63,457 nucleotides of DNA, taken from contig PMTR01000080.1 in the NCBI GenBank assembly GCA_003167255.1, positions 51,132 through 114,588 on the forward strand, given 5' to 3'. The position numbers were made by a program, and so were the translations under genes. Each line of letters opens with the position of its first letter. Position 1 is the stretch's first letter. Below the pieces are notes generated by a model. That model had not been told where the DNA came from and made no database searches. It was given only the letters and a program-made list of their open reading frames with translations. The DNA is from Bryobacterales bacterium (lineage in GTDB: Bacteria > Acidobacteriota > Terriglobia > Bryobacterales > Bryobacteraceae). This document shows, piece by piece, positions 16,779 to 24,716 of the stretch.

Positions 16779-18491
16779 TTAGTTTCCGCCGCCGCCTCCA
16801 CGGCCCCCGCGTCCGCCCGCCGGTGGCGGGGCCGGCAGATCCTTGCGCGGCAGTTTCTCCGGCCGTGTCGCGGCGTTGTATACGAAAGCAGCTTCCACAA
16901 TCGCCATCTGCTGCATGTCGCCCTGTTGGATGCGTTCGTACACATCCATATTGGAATGGTGGGTGCGGGTATCGTAGTCCATCGGATCCTGGATGAACTG
17001 GAAGCCGGGCAGCCCCACTGCGTCAAACGACTGGTGGTCCGTGCCGCCGGTATTGCGAATGGTGATGGTGCCCGGCGTCACGTCCTTCAGGGCGGCAAAC
17101 CACTGTTCGAAGATCGGCCGCACCATCTCGTTGCCTTGCAGATAGATTCCGCGGACCCGGCCGGTGCCGTTATCGATGTTGAAGTAGCCGGCGAAGCCGT
17201 CATGCTCGGCCGTGGTCTTCATGGTTGTCCGGTCGGCGAAGTGATCCTTCACATAAGCCGCGGAGCCGAGCAGGCCTTCTTCTTCGCCGCCCCAGAGAGC
17301 CATGCGGACGGTGCGATCCATTTTGAGGTTGAGCGATTTCAAGATGCGCATCACTTCCATGGCCACGCCGCTGCCCGCGCCGTTATCGGTGGCGCCGGTG
17401 CCCATGTGCCAGGAATCGAAGTGGCCGCCCACCATCACCAGCTCGTTGGGCTTGGTTGTGCCGGGGATTTCTGCGATCACGTTGAACGCGTCGGTGATGC
17501 TGGTGTCGAACTGCACCTTGATGTCGAAGGAGAGCTTCACCGGAACTTCGTGCTGCAGCAACCGCGCGATGCGGTTGTAATTCTCCGCCGTAATGGCCAC
17601 CATCGGCAGGTTCTTGGTGGGGTCTCCGGTGCGTGGGGCGCCATTGCTGGCGAACACCACGCCACTTTCGCCGCGTGCGGAAGCCGTGATGGTCAGCAGC
17701 ACGCCTTCATCCTGGTAGTAGGTGCGCATACGTTCGGTAAAGGCCTGCTGTTGCTCCTGGGTCAAAACCGGGCCGTTGTTGCCGCCGCGTCCACCGCGGC
17801 CGGCGGCTGCGCCGCCGGTGGGGAACTGCTCGGGGATCAGTCCCAGGAGTTCTTCATCGGTATAACGATGCGCCAGGGCCGTGGTGGGGAAGGGCAGATC
17901 GAGCGGCCCAGCCCCCGTCAGCACGATCTTGCCTTTCAGCTTTCCGTGCCACGTGTCCAAATCGGCCGGTGTTTGAAGCTGAAGCCGGATGGCTTCGCCC
18001 GTGGCCGGCCCATCGGTCCCGCCGCTCCATGCCTGCGGATAGCCGATTATGGGCATGTAAGTGGGCTCCACCATCGCGCCGCTGTAGCCGGTAATTTGCC
18101 AACTGGGGATGGAGGAAGGACCGGCATTGCCGCGGCCACCGCCGCCCCGCCCGTCGGACTTCGTCGACCATTTTTCCAGATGGACGTTGCTCAGCCCCCA
18201 TTCCTTGAGCTGGCCCACAGCCCAATCGCCGGCCGCGCGGTACTGCGGTGAATTGGTGAGGCGCGGGCCGTACCGGTCGGTGAGGTTGTACATGGTCTCC
18301 ATGATTGGAGCGCCACGGCCGGCGCCGCCGCGGCCCCCGCCGCCTCCGCCGAACCCGCCCCCGCCGCCCAGCTCCGCGGTCTTGATTTTGTGCATCACGT
18401 TCAGGTCTACCCGCTCGACGGGCTGCTGCGAGACGAGCAGCAGGGGAACGAACAGGAGGAGTATTCCGATGAGAAGTGTTTTTCTAGACAT
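16779..18491 (-). CDS. Secreted M28-family zinc aminopeptidase
   Basis: A 570-aa exported metallopeptidase. A signal peptide (LLIGILLLFVPLLLVS) is followed by a low-complexity Gly/Arg segment (LGGGGGFGGGGGGRGGAG), a PA-like insert (residues about 130-330), and the catalytic domain from about 340. The zinc ligands are recognisable: GGHFDSWHMG, ATDNGAGSGV, GGEEEGLLGS, FNIDNGTG and THHSNMDVYE. The C-terminus is another Gly/Arg-rich tail (GGRGGRGGGGG). It should release N-terminal amino acids in the periplasm or outside. It is a single-gene unit facing the aminotransferase gene. Confidence 0.92.
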   Translation of the reverse strand: MSRKTLLIGILLLFVPLLLVSQQPVERVDLNVMHKIKTAELGGGGGFGGGGGGRGGAGRGAPIMETMYNLTDRYGPRLTNSPQYRAAGDWAVGQLKEWGLSNVHLEKWSTKSDGRGGGGRGNAGPSSIPSWQITGYSGAMVEPTYMPIIGYPQAWSGGTDGPATGEAIRLQLQTPADLDTWHGKLKGKIVLTGAGPLDLPFPTTALAHRYTDEELLGLIPEQFPTGGAAAGRGGRGGNNGPVLTQEQQQAFTERMRTYYQDEGVLLTITASARGESGVVFASNGAPRTGDPTKNLPMVAITAENYNRIARLLQHEVPVKLSFDIKVQFDTSITDAFNVIAEIPGTTKPNELVMVGGHFDSWHMGTGATDNGAGSGVAMEVMRILKSLNLKMDRTVRMALWGGEEEGLLGSAAYVKDHFADRTTMKTTAEHDGFAGYFNIDNGTGRVRGIYLQGNEMVRPIFEQWFAALKDVTPGTITIRNTGGTDHQSFDAVGLPGFQFIQDPMDYDTRTHHSNMDVYERIQQGDMQQMAIVEAAFVYNAATRPEKLPRKDLPAPPPAGGRGGRGGGGGN

Positions 18492-18590
18492 AGGCTTGAC
18501 TGCTAGAGCATATCAAACAACCCGCCCGTTTTCTTGGGCGCGCCGGATATTAGTCGTGCCAGCGGCCGCCCATCGCGCTAGAATAGAATC

Positions 18591-18845
18591 ATGGCCAGAG
18601 GTTGGGAAAGCAAGTCGGTCGAGGCGCAGATCGACATGGCCGAATCCCGCCGCACACCTGTACGACGAAAAGCGCCGAGTAGTCCTGAAACACTCGAAGT
18701 AATCCGCAAGAAGGAAACCATCCTTCTCTCCCGCACCAGAGTGGTGCGGGAATTGGGTGCCGCACAGAATCCGCGTTACCGGGCTGTTCTCACGAAAGCC
18801 CTGGCGGAGCTGGATGCACAACTTTCCACTTTCGCCGCGGTCTAG
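18591..18845 (+). CDS. Small conserved hypothetical protein
   Basis: An 84-aa charged, helical protein beginning MARGWESKSVEAQIDMAESR, a start I recognise as conserved in Acidobacteria, and ending in a predicted coiled helix (YRAVLTKALAELDAQL). There is no signal peptide or known domain. Two TAGAAT motifs (18579-18584, 18584-18589) lie directly before the ATG and could be a -10 box, in which case the transcript would be leaderless. Confidence 0.7.
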   Translation: MARGWESKSVEAQIDMAESRRTPVRRKAPSSPETLEVIRKKETILLSRTRVVRELGAAQNPRYRAVLTKALAELDAQLSTFAAV

Positions 18846-18911
18846 CGAAGCAACTGGCGCGTCCTGTCCGTCGCGTTTGCGCCGGACGGGACTGCGTCAT
18901 CCTCTGGTAGG

Positions 18912-19436
18912 TCAATAGAAAAGGTATTTCCGCCACTGCGCGTCGCTCTTGCCGAGCATGCGCATCAGGTGGCGGCTGGTGTGCAAGCTGAAAGGCCGGG
19001 GCTGGCGCGCGAGTTTCATGCCCGCCTCTTCCGGAGTGCGGCTGCCTTTCCTGTTGTTGCAAGGATGGCAGCAGGCCACCAGGTTCTCCCAGGCGGTTTC
19101 GCCGGCGCGCGATCGTGGCACCACGTGATCGAGGGTCAGTTCGCCGGAGGGCATCACGCGGTGGCAATACTGGCAGGTGTAACGATCGCGCATGAGGATG
19201 TTCTTGCGCGAAAGGGCTCGAGTCTGGTGCGGGATGCGGCGATATTCCAGCAGCCGGATCACCGATGGTAACCGCACCAGCGCGCGGGCCGAATGCACGG
19301 CGTTGCCCGATTCCTCCTCGGCGGACGCCACGCCCTTTAAGACCAGCACCAGGGCGCGCCGCGCGGCGCAGATGTTGATGGGCTCATAGCTGGCATTCAG
19401 CACCAGCACGGGCCGCTGCAATCGCTCACTCGACAT
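18912..19436 (-). CDS. HNH endonuclease
   Basis: A 174-aa HNH nuclease. The zinc/HNH core is [45 protein letters not shown] (residues about 82-126), with two CxxC pairs, the DH of the HNH motif and the Asn/His positions; it is described here by position and key residues C85, C88, D101, H102, C121 and C124 (approximate). The N-terminal [21 protein letters not shown] is typical of the stand-alone chromosomal HNH family found next to comF. The start overlaps the comF 3' end by 11 nt. Its biological role is unknown; it is not linked to an evident phage or intron. Confidence 0.85.
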   Translation of the reverse strand: MSSERLQRPVLVLNASYEPINICAARRALVLVLKGVASAEEESGNAVHSARALVRLPSVIRLLEYRRIPHQTRALSRKNILMRDRYTCQYCHRVMPSGELTLDHVVPRSRAGETAWENLVACCHPCNNRKGSRTPEEAGMKLARQPRPFSLHTSRHLMRMLGKSDAQWRKYLFY

Positions 19437-20106
19437 CCCGATTCACCCCCTCCGTGGACGGTGCGGATGCGCCGCGCCACCCTTCCATACGCCGGTCGAC
19501 ACGCGCCACCGTCAGCAGCGCCACCTTGGCCGCCCCGGCGCGCTTCAAAACGCGCGCGCAGGCTGCCGCCGTAGAGCCCGTGGTCAGGACATCGTCGATC
19601 AGCAGGATTCGTTTCCCCGCCAGCGCACGTGCGCCGCGCCTGCATTCAAAAGCGGTGTCGACGTTCTGACGCCGCCTGGTATTGCTCAGGCCGGCTTGAG
19701 TCAGCGTGGCGCGCACGCGGCGCAGAGCTGGCACGACCGGAATTCCGCAGCGCGCCGCCATGGTGCGCGCCAGCAGTTCCGACTGGTTGAAGCCTCTCTG
19801 CCATTGGCGCCGCCAGTGAAGCGGCACAGGCGTTACCGCATCGAAGCGCTCCTCACGCGGCAAAGCCGCGGCCAGCAGGGCTCCCAGCGGCTTCGCCAGC
19901 GTCTGCACGCGCCCGTACTTGTACAGGTGGATCAACTCGCGCAGCGCGCCTTCGTAGGAACCGTAGCAATAGGCCGCGTCAAAACCGCGCAGGCCGCTGC
20001 GGCAGAGAGCGCAGCGGCCTTCGAAATCCAGCGGGAAACTGTTGAGAAACGGTGTCCGGCAGCTCACGCAGAAGAATTCCGCGCTGATGGGCTGCGGCTC
20101 CTTCAA
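19426..20106 (-). CDS. comF: ComF family phosphoribosyltransferase-like protein (start unresolved)
   Basis: The protein has the PRPP-binding motif [21 protein letters not shown] near residue 170 of the 226-aa version, [23 protein letters not shown] near 88, and a cysteine pair CALCRSG. ComF proteins are linked to DNA uptake and related processes. The TTG at 20106 is only the first legal start codon: the same frame runs upstream to 20265 without ATG, GTG or TTG and encodes the expected N-terminal zinc ribbon ([21 protein letters not shown]). A strong GGAGGTGA lies at 20268-20275 and a minus-strand TATAAT at 20285-20290. The true start therefore uses an unusual codon or has been lost to mutation or sequencing error. 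Confidence 0.75.
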   Translation of the reverse strand: MKEPQPISAEFFCVSCRTPFLNSFPLDFEGRCALCRSGLRGFDAAYCYGSYEGALRELIHLYKYGRVQTLAKPLGALLAAALPREERFDAVTPVPLHWRRQWQRGFNQSELLARTMAARCGIPVVPALRRVRATLTQAGLSNTRRRQNVDTAFECRRGARALAGKRILLIDDVLTTGSTAAACARVLKRAGAAKVALLTVARVDRRMEGWRGASAPSTEGVNRDVE

Positions 20107-20284
20107 ACATCTGGGGCAGACCGGAATGCGTGTGACTTCCGTCAGGGGCCGGGCGCAAACCCGGCAATCGTCGGGGAAAAAGAGGGAAAAAAGAGCGTGC
20201 GAAGCTGTTCGGACTACAGAAGGACCGAGGCTTGCGACTGCGGCTAGTCTGCTACTCGAGAAGACTCACCTCCGCCAAGCCTCG

Positions 20285-20290
20285 ATTATA
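20285..20290 (-). promoter_or_regulatory. Candidate -10 box (TATAAT) for comF
   Basis: A perfect minus-strand TATAAT lies 10-20 nt before the GGAGGTGA Shine-Dalgarno (20268-20275) of the comF frame. No clear -35 is visible. It supports the view that comF translation begins upstream of the first legal start codon. Confidence 0.45.
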
Positions 20291-20301
20291 TCCGATTTTC
20301 A

Positions 20302-20360
20302 GTGGGACAGGCCTCCGGCCTGTCGATCCGGCCTGTCGACCGCCAGGAGGCCGGTCCCAC
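20302..20360. repeat. Palindromic repeat (GTGGGACAGG family)
   Basis: GTGGGACAGGCCTCCGGCC at the left and GGAGGCCGGTCCCAC at the right form imperfect inverted ends, with an internal repeated CCGGCCTGTCGA unit. It lies between the divergent comF and VWFA genes. Confidence 0.6.
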
Positions 20361-20401
20361 TTGCCGTGGCATCGCTGTACAATACGACCAGAGAACTTCT
20401 C

Positions 20402-21367
20402 ATGGGCTCGAAGCGAATCCTGGGGATGGCGTTGCTTTTGGGTCTGGCGGCGCCGCTCGCGTTCCGTGCACAAGTCACCACCCAACCTCGCCCCAAGCCC
20501 GCTCCGCCGGCCCAGACCAAACCCAGGGCCAACCTGCGCGCCGATGCCAGTCTGGTGCTGGTCCCGGTGAGCGTGTGCGATCCCTTTAACCGTCCCGTCA
20601 CCGGCCTGGAGAAGGACCACTTCAAAATCTACGACGATAAGGTCGAACAGACTGTCACGCATTTTGCCATGGATGACGAACCGGTGGCCGTGGGCCTGGT
20701 TTTCGACATCAGCGGCAGCATGGGCCCGAAGTTGCGCATATCGCGCGAAGCCTCTGCGCAATTTTTCAAGACCGCCAATCCCGAAGACGAGTTCTTTCTG
20801 GTGGAGTTCAACGACACGCCCAGGCTGGTGGTGCCGCTGGGCCGCGAGGTTCCCGACATCCAGAACCAGCTCACGTTCGCGCAATCCAAGGGACGCACGG
20901 CGTTGCTCGACGCCGTCTTCCTGGCGCTGCACGAGCTGAAAAAATCGCAGAAGAACCGCAAGGCGCTGCTGATCATTTCCGATGGCGGCGATAACTGCAG
21001 CCGCTATACCGAAACCGAGGTTCGCAACCTGGTGCGCGAAAGCGACGTGCTGATTTACGCCATCGGAATCTACGAGCCGTTCGGAACGCGCAGCCGCAGC
21101 CCGGAGGAACTGGAAGGGCCGGGGCTGCTCAGCGACATCGCGGAACAGACCGGGGGGCGTCATTTTCCGGCGGACATCAGCGAACTTCCGGACATCGCGG
21201 CGAAGATCGGCGTCGAGCTGCGCAACCGCTACGTGCTGGGTTATTCCCCCACCGACAAAGTGCGCGATGGCCGCTACCATCCTGTCACCGTAAAGATTAT
21301 TCCGCCGCACGGCCTGCCGCCGCTGCACGCCTACTGGCGCCACGGCTACTACGCGCCGGCGGACTGA
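20402..21367 (+). CDS. VWFA-related 'Acidobacterial' domain secreted protein
   Basis: A 321-aa protein with signal peptide (ILGMALLLGLAAPLAFRA) and a von Willebrand factor A domain of the type called 'VWFA-related Acidobacterial domain'. The MIDAS start VGLVFDISGSMGPK (DxSxS) is near residue 97, the Thr in KGRTALLDAVFLAL near 160, and the Asp in LLIISDGGDNCSRY near 185. Before it, VSVCDPFNRPVTGLEKDHFKIYDD is the usual preceding beta-strand region. It probably binds a protein partner through a metal in the periplasm. TACAAT at 20378-20383 is a plausible -10 box. Confidence 0.92.
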   Translation: MGSKRILGMALLLGLAAPLAFRAQVTTQPRPKPAPPAQTKPRANLRADASLVLVPVSVCDPFNRPVTGLEKDHFKIYDDKVEQTVTHFAMDDEPVAVGLVFDISGSMGPKLRISREASAQFFKTANPEDEFFLVEFNDTPRLVVPLGREVPDIQNQLTFAQSKGRTALLDAVFLALHELKKSQKNRKALLIISDGGDNCSRYTETEVRNLVRESDVLIYAIGIYEPFGTRSRSPEELEGPGLLSDIAEQTGGRHFPADISELPDIAAKIGVELRNRYVLGYSPTDKVRDGRYHPVTVKIIPPHGLPPLHAYWRHGYYAPAD

Positions 21368-21419
21368 AGGTGAGGCAGGCTTCAGCCTGCCAACTTTGTA
21401 CTACGCGCCGGCGAACTGA
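21347..21419. repeat. Short palindrome flanked by 21-nt direct repeats
   Basis: The last 21 nt of the VWFA gene (21347-21367, TACTACGCGCCGGCGGACTG...) recur with one mismatch at 21399-21419. Between them lies a 31-nt element with the perfect hairpin GGCAGGCT-TC-AGCCTGCC (21374-21391). The right copy encodes the last residues of the convergent udk gene (QFAGA). The layout looks like insertion of a palindromic element with a target-site duplication. Confidence 0.75.
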
Positions 21420-22027
21420 GCGTTGCGCACCCGCCCCAGCGCTCTCACCACGGCAGCGGTCGATTGCGCGAGCGGTTCTTCTCCCGAAACCACCAGATCG
21501 GCGAACTTGCGGGTTGGGGTAACGAACCATTCGGCGCTCGGCCGCACGGTGCGTTCGTACTGCTCGCAGACCGATTGCGGGGTCCGCCCGCGCTCGGCCA
21601 CGTCGCGCGTCAGACGGCGGTTGAAGCAAACGTCCGGATCGGTTTCCACGTACACCTTGGTGTCCAGCATGTCGCGCAATTCCGGCCAGTAGAGGACGAA
21701 CAGGCCCTCCACGATCGCGTACTGGCCCGGCTCGATGCGGCGCGAGAGGCTGGTGCGGGCGTAATCGGCGAACGAATAGACGGGCTCGTCGAACGCCCCG
21801 CCGGCGGCCATGGCCTTCAGGTGTTCGTGCAACAGCGTCCAATCGAGCGCATCGGGGTGATCGAAGTTCACCTTCTTGCGCGCTTCGAGCGGAATCTCTT
21901 CCATGCCGCGATAGTAGGAGTCCAGAGAAACGATAGCGGTCCCGGGCAGTTGCTGCACCAGGTGGCGCGCCAGCTCGCTTTTCCCCGAGCTGGACGGACC
22001 GGCAATGCCGATAATGTGAGGTCTCAT
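21401..22027 (-). CDS. udk: Uridine kinase-like P-loop nucleoside kinase
   Basis: A 208-aa kinase of the uridine kinase/phosphoribulokinase family. Walker A is GIAGPSSSGKSELARHL near residue 8, SLDSYYRGMEEIP near 35 is the typical uridine-kinase nucleotide/substrate region, and NFDHPDALDWTLL near 55 is strongly family-like. IVEGLFVLYWPEL is near 105. It would phosphorylate uridine/cytidine in pyrimidine salvage. It is coupled to the cobA/hemD gene by ATGA and so is the last gene of the heme operon. Its C-terminus lies in a duplicated stretch of the convergent gene. Confidence 0.88.
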   Translation of the reverse strand: MRPHIIGIAGPSSSGKSELARHLVQQLPGTAIVSLDSYYRGMEEIPLEARKKVNFDHPDALDWTLLHEHLKAMAAGGAFDEPVYSFADYARTSLSRRIEPGQYAIVEGLFVLYWPELRDMLDTKVYVETDPDVCFNRRLTRDVAERGRTPQSVCEQYERTVRPSAEWFVTPTRKFADLVVSGEEPLAQSTAAVVRALGRVRNAQFAGA

Positions 22028-23532
22028 TCGCTTGACGGGGGAGTCATTTCAGTGTACAACCCGACTATCGCTTCGACAAGCCCGTCGACCGAAAAAACCG
22101 TGGCCTCCGCCGTGACTTCGATGCCCAGGTCCCGTGCGGTGCGCGTGGTGATGGGGCCGATGGAAGCGACAGCCACGCCTTCGAGAGCCGCCGCGCCCGC
22201 CGCCGCCGCGAAATTCTGCACCGTGGAGGAACTGGTGAAGGTGATGCAGTCGGGCTTGCGCGCGCCGCCGAATATCCCGGCGGCCTGCCGGACGGCTTGC
22301 TCCGGAGCCACCGTGCGGTAGGCTTCCACCATGTCGACCAGCGCGCCGCGGCGCGCCAGTTCCGCCGGCACCAGGTCGCGCGCCACGGCCGCGCGGGGCA
22401 GCAGCACCCGCTTACCCGCCAGGTCGTGCGTGGCAAAGGCGTCCAATAGCCCTTCGGCAACGTACTCCCTGCCCATCAGGTCCACTTTCAGGTGCACTGC
22501 TTCCACGGCCGCGCGTGTGGCCGGACCGATGGCGCAGATGCGTGCGCCGAGAGAGCGAAGATCGGTGGACGAAGCGTCCAGCCGCTCCAGGAAATAGCGC
22601 ACTCCGTTGGCGCTGGTGAAGATCAGCCAGTCGTAGGAGTGGAGGTTCGAGATGGCGCGGTCGAGCGGCGTGTAGTCGGGAGCCGGTTGAATTTCGATGG
22701 TGGGCAGCTCGATGACACCGGCTCCCAGCGCGCGCAGGCGGGCCGAGAGCGCGTCGGCCTGCCCTTTGGCGCGCGTCACCACAATCTGCTTGCCGAACAG
22801 CGGCAATTGCTCGTACCAGTTCAGCTTCTCGCGCAGCCGCACTACTTCACCCACGATGATGGTGGCGGGCGGCTTCATGCCGCTCTGCACGATCAGCGCG
22901 GGCAGCGTGGCCAGCGTGCCGGTCAGCGTTTCCTGATCGGGCCGGGTCGCCCAGCGGACCGCCATGGCGGGAGTCTCCGCAGAGCGGCCATGCTTCACCA
23001 GCTCGCGCGCAATCTCCGCAAACGCCGTGAGGCCCATGAAGATGACCAGCGTTTCGGCCTGCCCCACTTTGCTCCAATCGGCCGCATCCACCTCATGGCC
23101 GGTCACGAACGTCACTGCCGACGACTGCCCGCGGTGCGTGAGCGGCACCCCCGAGTAGGCCGCGATGCCAGACGCCGACGTGACGCCTGGAACGATCTCG
23201 AAGGCAATGCCGGCTTCAGCCAGGGCCTCGGCTTCTTCTCCGCCGCGCCCGAACAGGAAGGGGTCGCCGCCCTTCAGCCGTACCACCGTGAGCCCGCGGC
23301 GCACGCGCTCGATGAGCATCCGCACGACCTCCTCCTGCGAGAAGGCATGCACCGATTTCTTCTTGCCGACGTACAGGCGTTCGGCGTGGGTGGGAGCCAA
23401 TTCCAGCAAGGCGGCCGGCGCCAGGTGATCGTAGAGAATCGAATCGGCCTCTTCGAGAATGCGCCGCCCCTTGCAAGTGATCAGTTCGGGATCGCCCGGC
23501 CCAGCCCCGATCAGGTAGATCTTACCGGGCAT
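22024..23532 (-). CDS. cobA-hemD: Fused uroporphyrinogen-III C-methyltransferase / uroporphyrinogen-III synthase
   Basis: A 502-aa bifunctional tetrapyrrole enzyme. Residues 1-245 are the SAM uroporphyrin-III C-methyltransferase (IYLIGAGPGDPELITCKG, VVRLKGGDPFLFGRGGEEAE, VPGVTSASGIAAYSGVPLTHR), leading to precorrin-2/siroheme. Residues about 250-502 are the HemD synthase (GKQIVVTRAKGQADALSARL, WLIFTSANGVRYFLERL, CITFTSSSTVQNFAAA), which closes the ring from hydroxymethylbilane. This fusion is known in several phyla. Siroheme made by this branch would serve sulfite or nitrite reductase, which fits the cys genes elsewhere in the window. It is separated from hemC by a 284-bp repeat-filled gap. 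Confidence 0.95.
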   Translation of the reverse strand: MPGKIYLIGAGPGDPELITCKGRRILEEADSILYDHLAPAALLELAPTHAERLYVGKKKSVHAFSQEEVVRMLIERVRRGLTVVRLKGGDPFLFGRGGEEAEALAEAGIAFEIVPGVTSASGIAAYSGVPLTHRGQSSAVTFVTGHEVDAADWSKVGQAETLVIFMGLTAFAEIARELVKHGRSAETPAMAVRWATRPDQETLTGTLATLPALIVQSGMKPPATIIVGEVVRLREKLNWYEQLPLFGKQIVVTRAKGQADALSARLRALGAGVIELPTIEIQPAPDYTPLDRAISNLHSYDWLIFTSANGVRYFLERLDASSTDLRSLGARICAIGPATRAAVEAVHLKVDLMGREYVAEGLLDAFATHDLAGKRVLLPRAAVARDLVPAELARRGALVDMVEAYRTVAPEQAVRQAAGIFGGARKPDCITFTSSSTVQNFAAAAGAAALEGVAVASIGPITTRTARDLGIEVTAEATVFSVDGLVEAIVGLYTEMTPPSSE

Positions 23533-23552
23533 GACTCACCAGCAGTGGAGCA

Positions 23553-23776
23553 GTGGGACAGACGATCGGTTTGTGTCGTCTGTTGCAGAGGGCCTGCGGC
23601 CCGCAAAAGTTCATGAAAAAGTGTGAGGAAGCTCGATGCTTGCGGACCCGCTTTCCAGCGGGTCGCGCCGCCTGAAAGGCGGCGGCAGCCAGGATTGGCT
23701 GCCCCACTTTTTCGACCCTGTCAAGCGGTCGTGGCTTGAGGCATGACAGACCACGAAATGCGATGGTCTGTCCCAC
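23553..23776. repeat. Nested palindromic repeats inside the hem operon
   Basis: The outer element has ends GTGGGACAGACGATCG (from 23553) and GATGGTCTGTCCCAC (to 23776) and matches the 90-bp copies at 37766-37855 and 40681-40765. Here it is split by about 125 bp that contain a second repeat: GACCCGC/GCGGGTC hairpin, GCCGCC..GGCGGC hairpin and GCAGCCA-GGAT-TGGCTGC, ending CCCCAC. The inner unit matches the element at 3780-3822. A repeat has apparently inserted into a repeat. Confidence 0.75.
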
Positions 23777-23816
23777 TTGTTCATGAGAGGCCTGCCAAAC
23801 ACTAGCCATATCCAAA

Positions 23817-24716
23817 TTATGCGTTGTAGACGCCTTCCAAAATCCTTCGTGCGCCGCGCTCCAGCAGACTGGCCCCCAGCTTGCGTCCCAAACTCTCCGC
23901 ATCGCTCACCGGCCCATCGCTCTCGCCCCGAATAATCTCAGCGCCGTCCGGGGAAGCCACCAGTCCCAACAGCCGCAGCCGATCCCCGACAACCGTCGCA
24001 TGCGCGCCGATGGGCACCTGGCACCCGCCGCCGAGCGCTCCCAGCAGACCGCGTTCCGCCAGCACCGCCGCGTGTGTGTCCGCGTGATCCAGCAATCGGG
24101 CCGCCTCGAAACCGGGCCCCGAAGCCAGCGTCTCAATCGCCAGCGCGCCTTGCCCCACCGCCGGGCACATCATTTCCACCGGCAGAATTTCGGCGATCCG
24201 CGCGCCCCAACCCAACCGTTTCAAACCGGCGGCAGCCAGCAGGATGGCGTCGTACTGTCCTTCATCCAGCTTGCGCAGCCGCGTGTCCAGGTTGCCGCGC
24301 ACCGATTCCACCACCAGGAGAGGCCGCAGCTTGCGAAGTTGAGCCGCGCGGCGCAACGAGCTGGTTCCCACTTTGGCGCCGGCCGCGAGATCGTTCAGAC
24401 GCTTGCCCACCACGGCGTCGCGCGCGTCTTCGCGCTCCGCCACCGCCGCCAGCACCAGGCCTTCGGGCAACTCCGTCGGCAGATCCTTCAAGCTGTGCAC
24501 CGCCAGGTCGGCGCGCCCGTCCAACAGGGCTTCTTCGATTTCCTTGGTGAACAGCCCCTTGGTTCCCACTTTGGCCAAGGGCACGTCGGTAATCTTGTCC
24601 CCGGTCGTCTTGATGATTTCCAGGCGGCATTCGTGGCCGCGCGCGGCGAATTCGCCGGCCACCCATCGAGCCTGCCACAATGCCAACTGCGAGCCGCGCG
24701 AAGCAATAACCAGCAT
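23817..24716 (-). CDS. hemC: Hydroxymethylbilane synthase (porphobilinogen deaminase)
   Basis: A 299-aa enzyme that polymerises four porphobilinogens to hydroxymethylbilane. It shows IASRGSQLALWQARWVA at the N-terminus, KTTGDKITDVPLAKVGTKGLFTKEIEEALL, the catalytic Asp in GRADLAVHSLKDLPTELP near residue 80, VGTSSLRRAAQLR near 125, and the dipyrromethane-cofactor cysteine in LGGGCQVPIGAHA near 235. It starts at the ATG directly abutting the hemA stop, so the pair is co-translated. Confidence 0.97.
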   Translation of the reverse strand: MLVIASRGSQLALWQARWVAGEFAARGHECRLEIIKTTGDKITDVPLAKVGTKGLFTKEIEEALLDGRADLAVHSLKDLPTELPEGLVLAAVAEREDARDAVVGKRLNDLAAGAKVGTSSLRRAAQLRKLRPLLVVESVRGNLDTRLRKLDEGQYDAILLAAAGLKRLGWGARIAEILPVEMMCPAVGQGALAIETLASGPGFEAARLLDHADTHAAVLAERGLLGALGGGCQVPIGAHATVVGDRLRLLGLVASPDGAEIIRGESDGPVSDAESLGRKLGASLLERGARRILEGVYNA

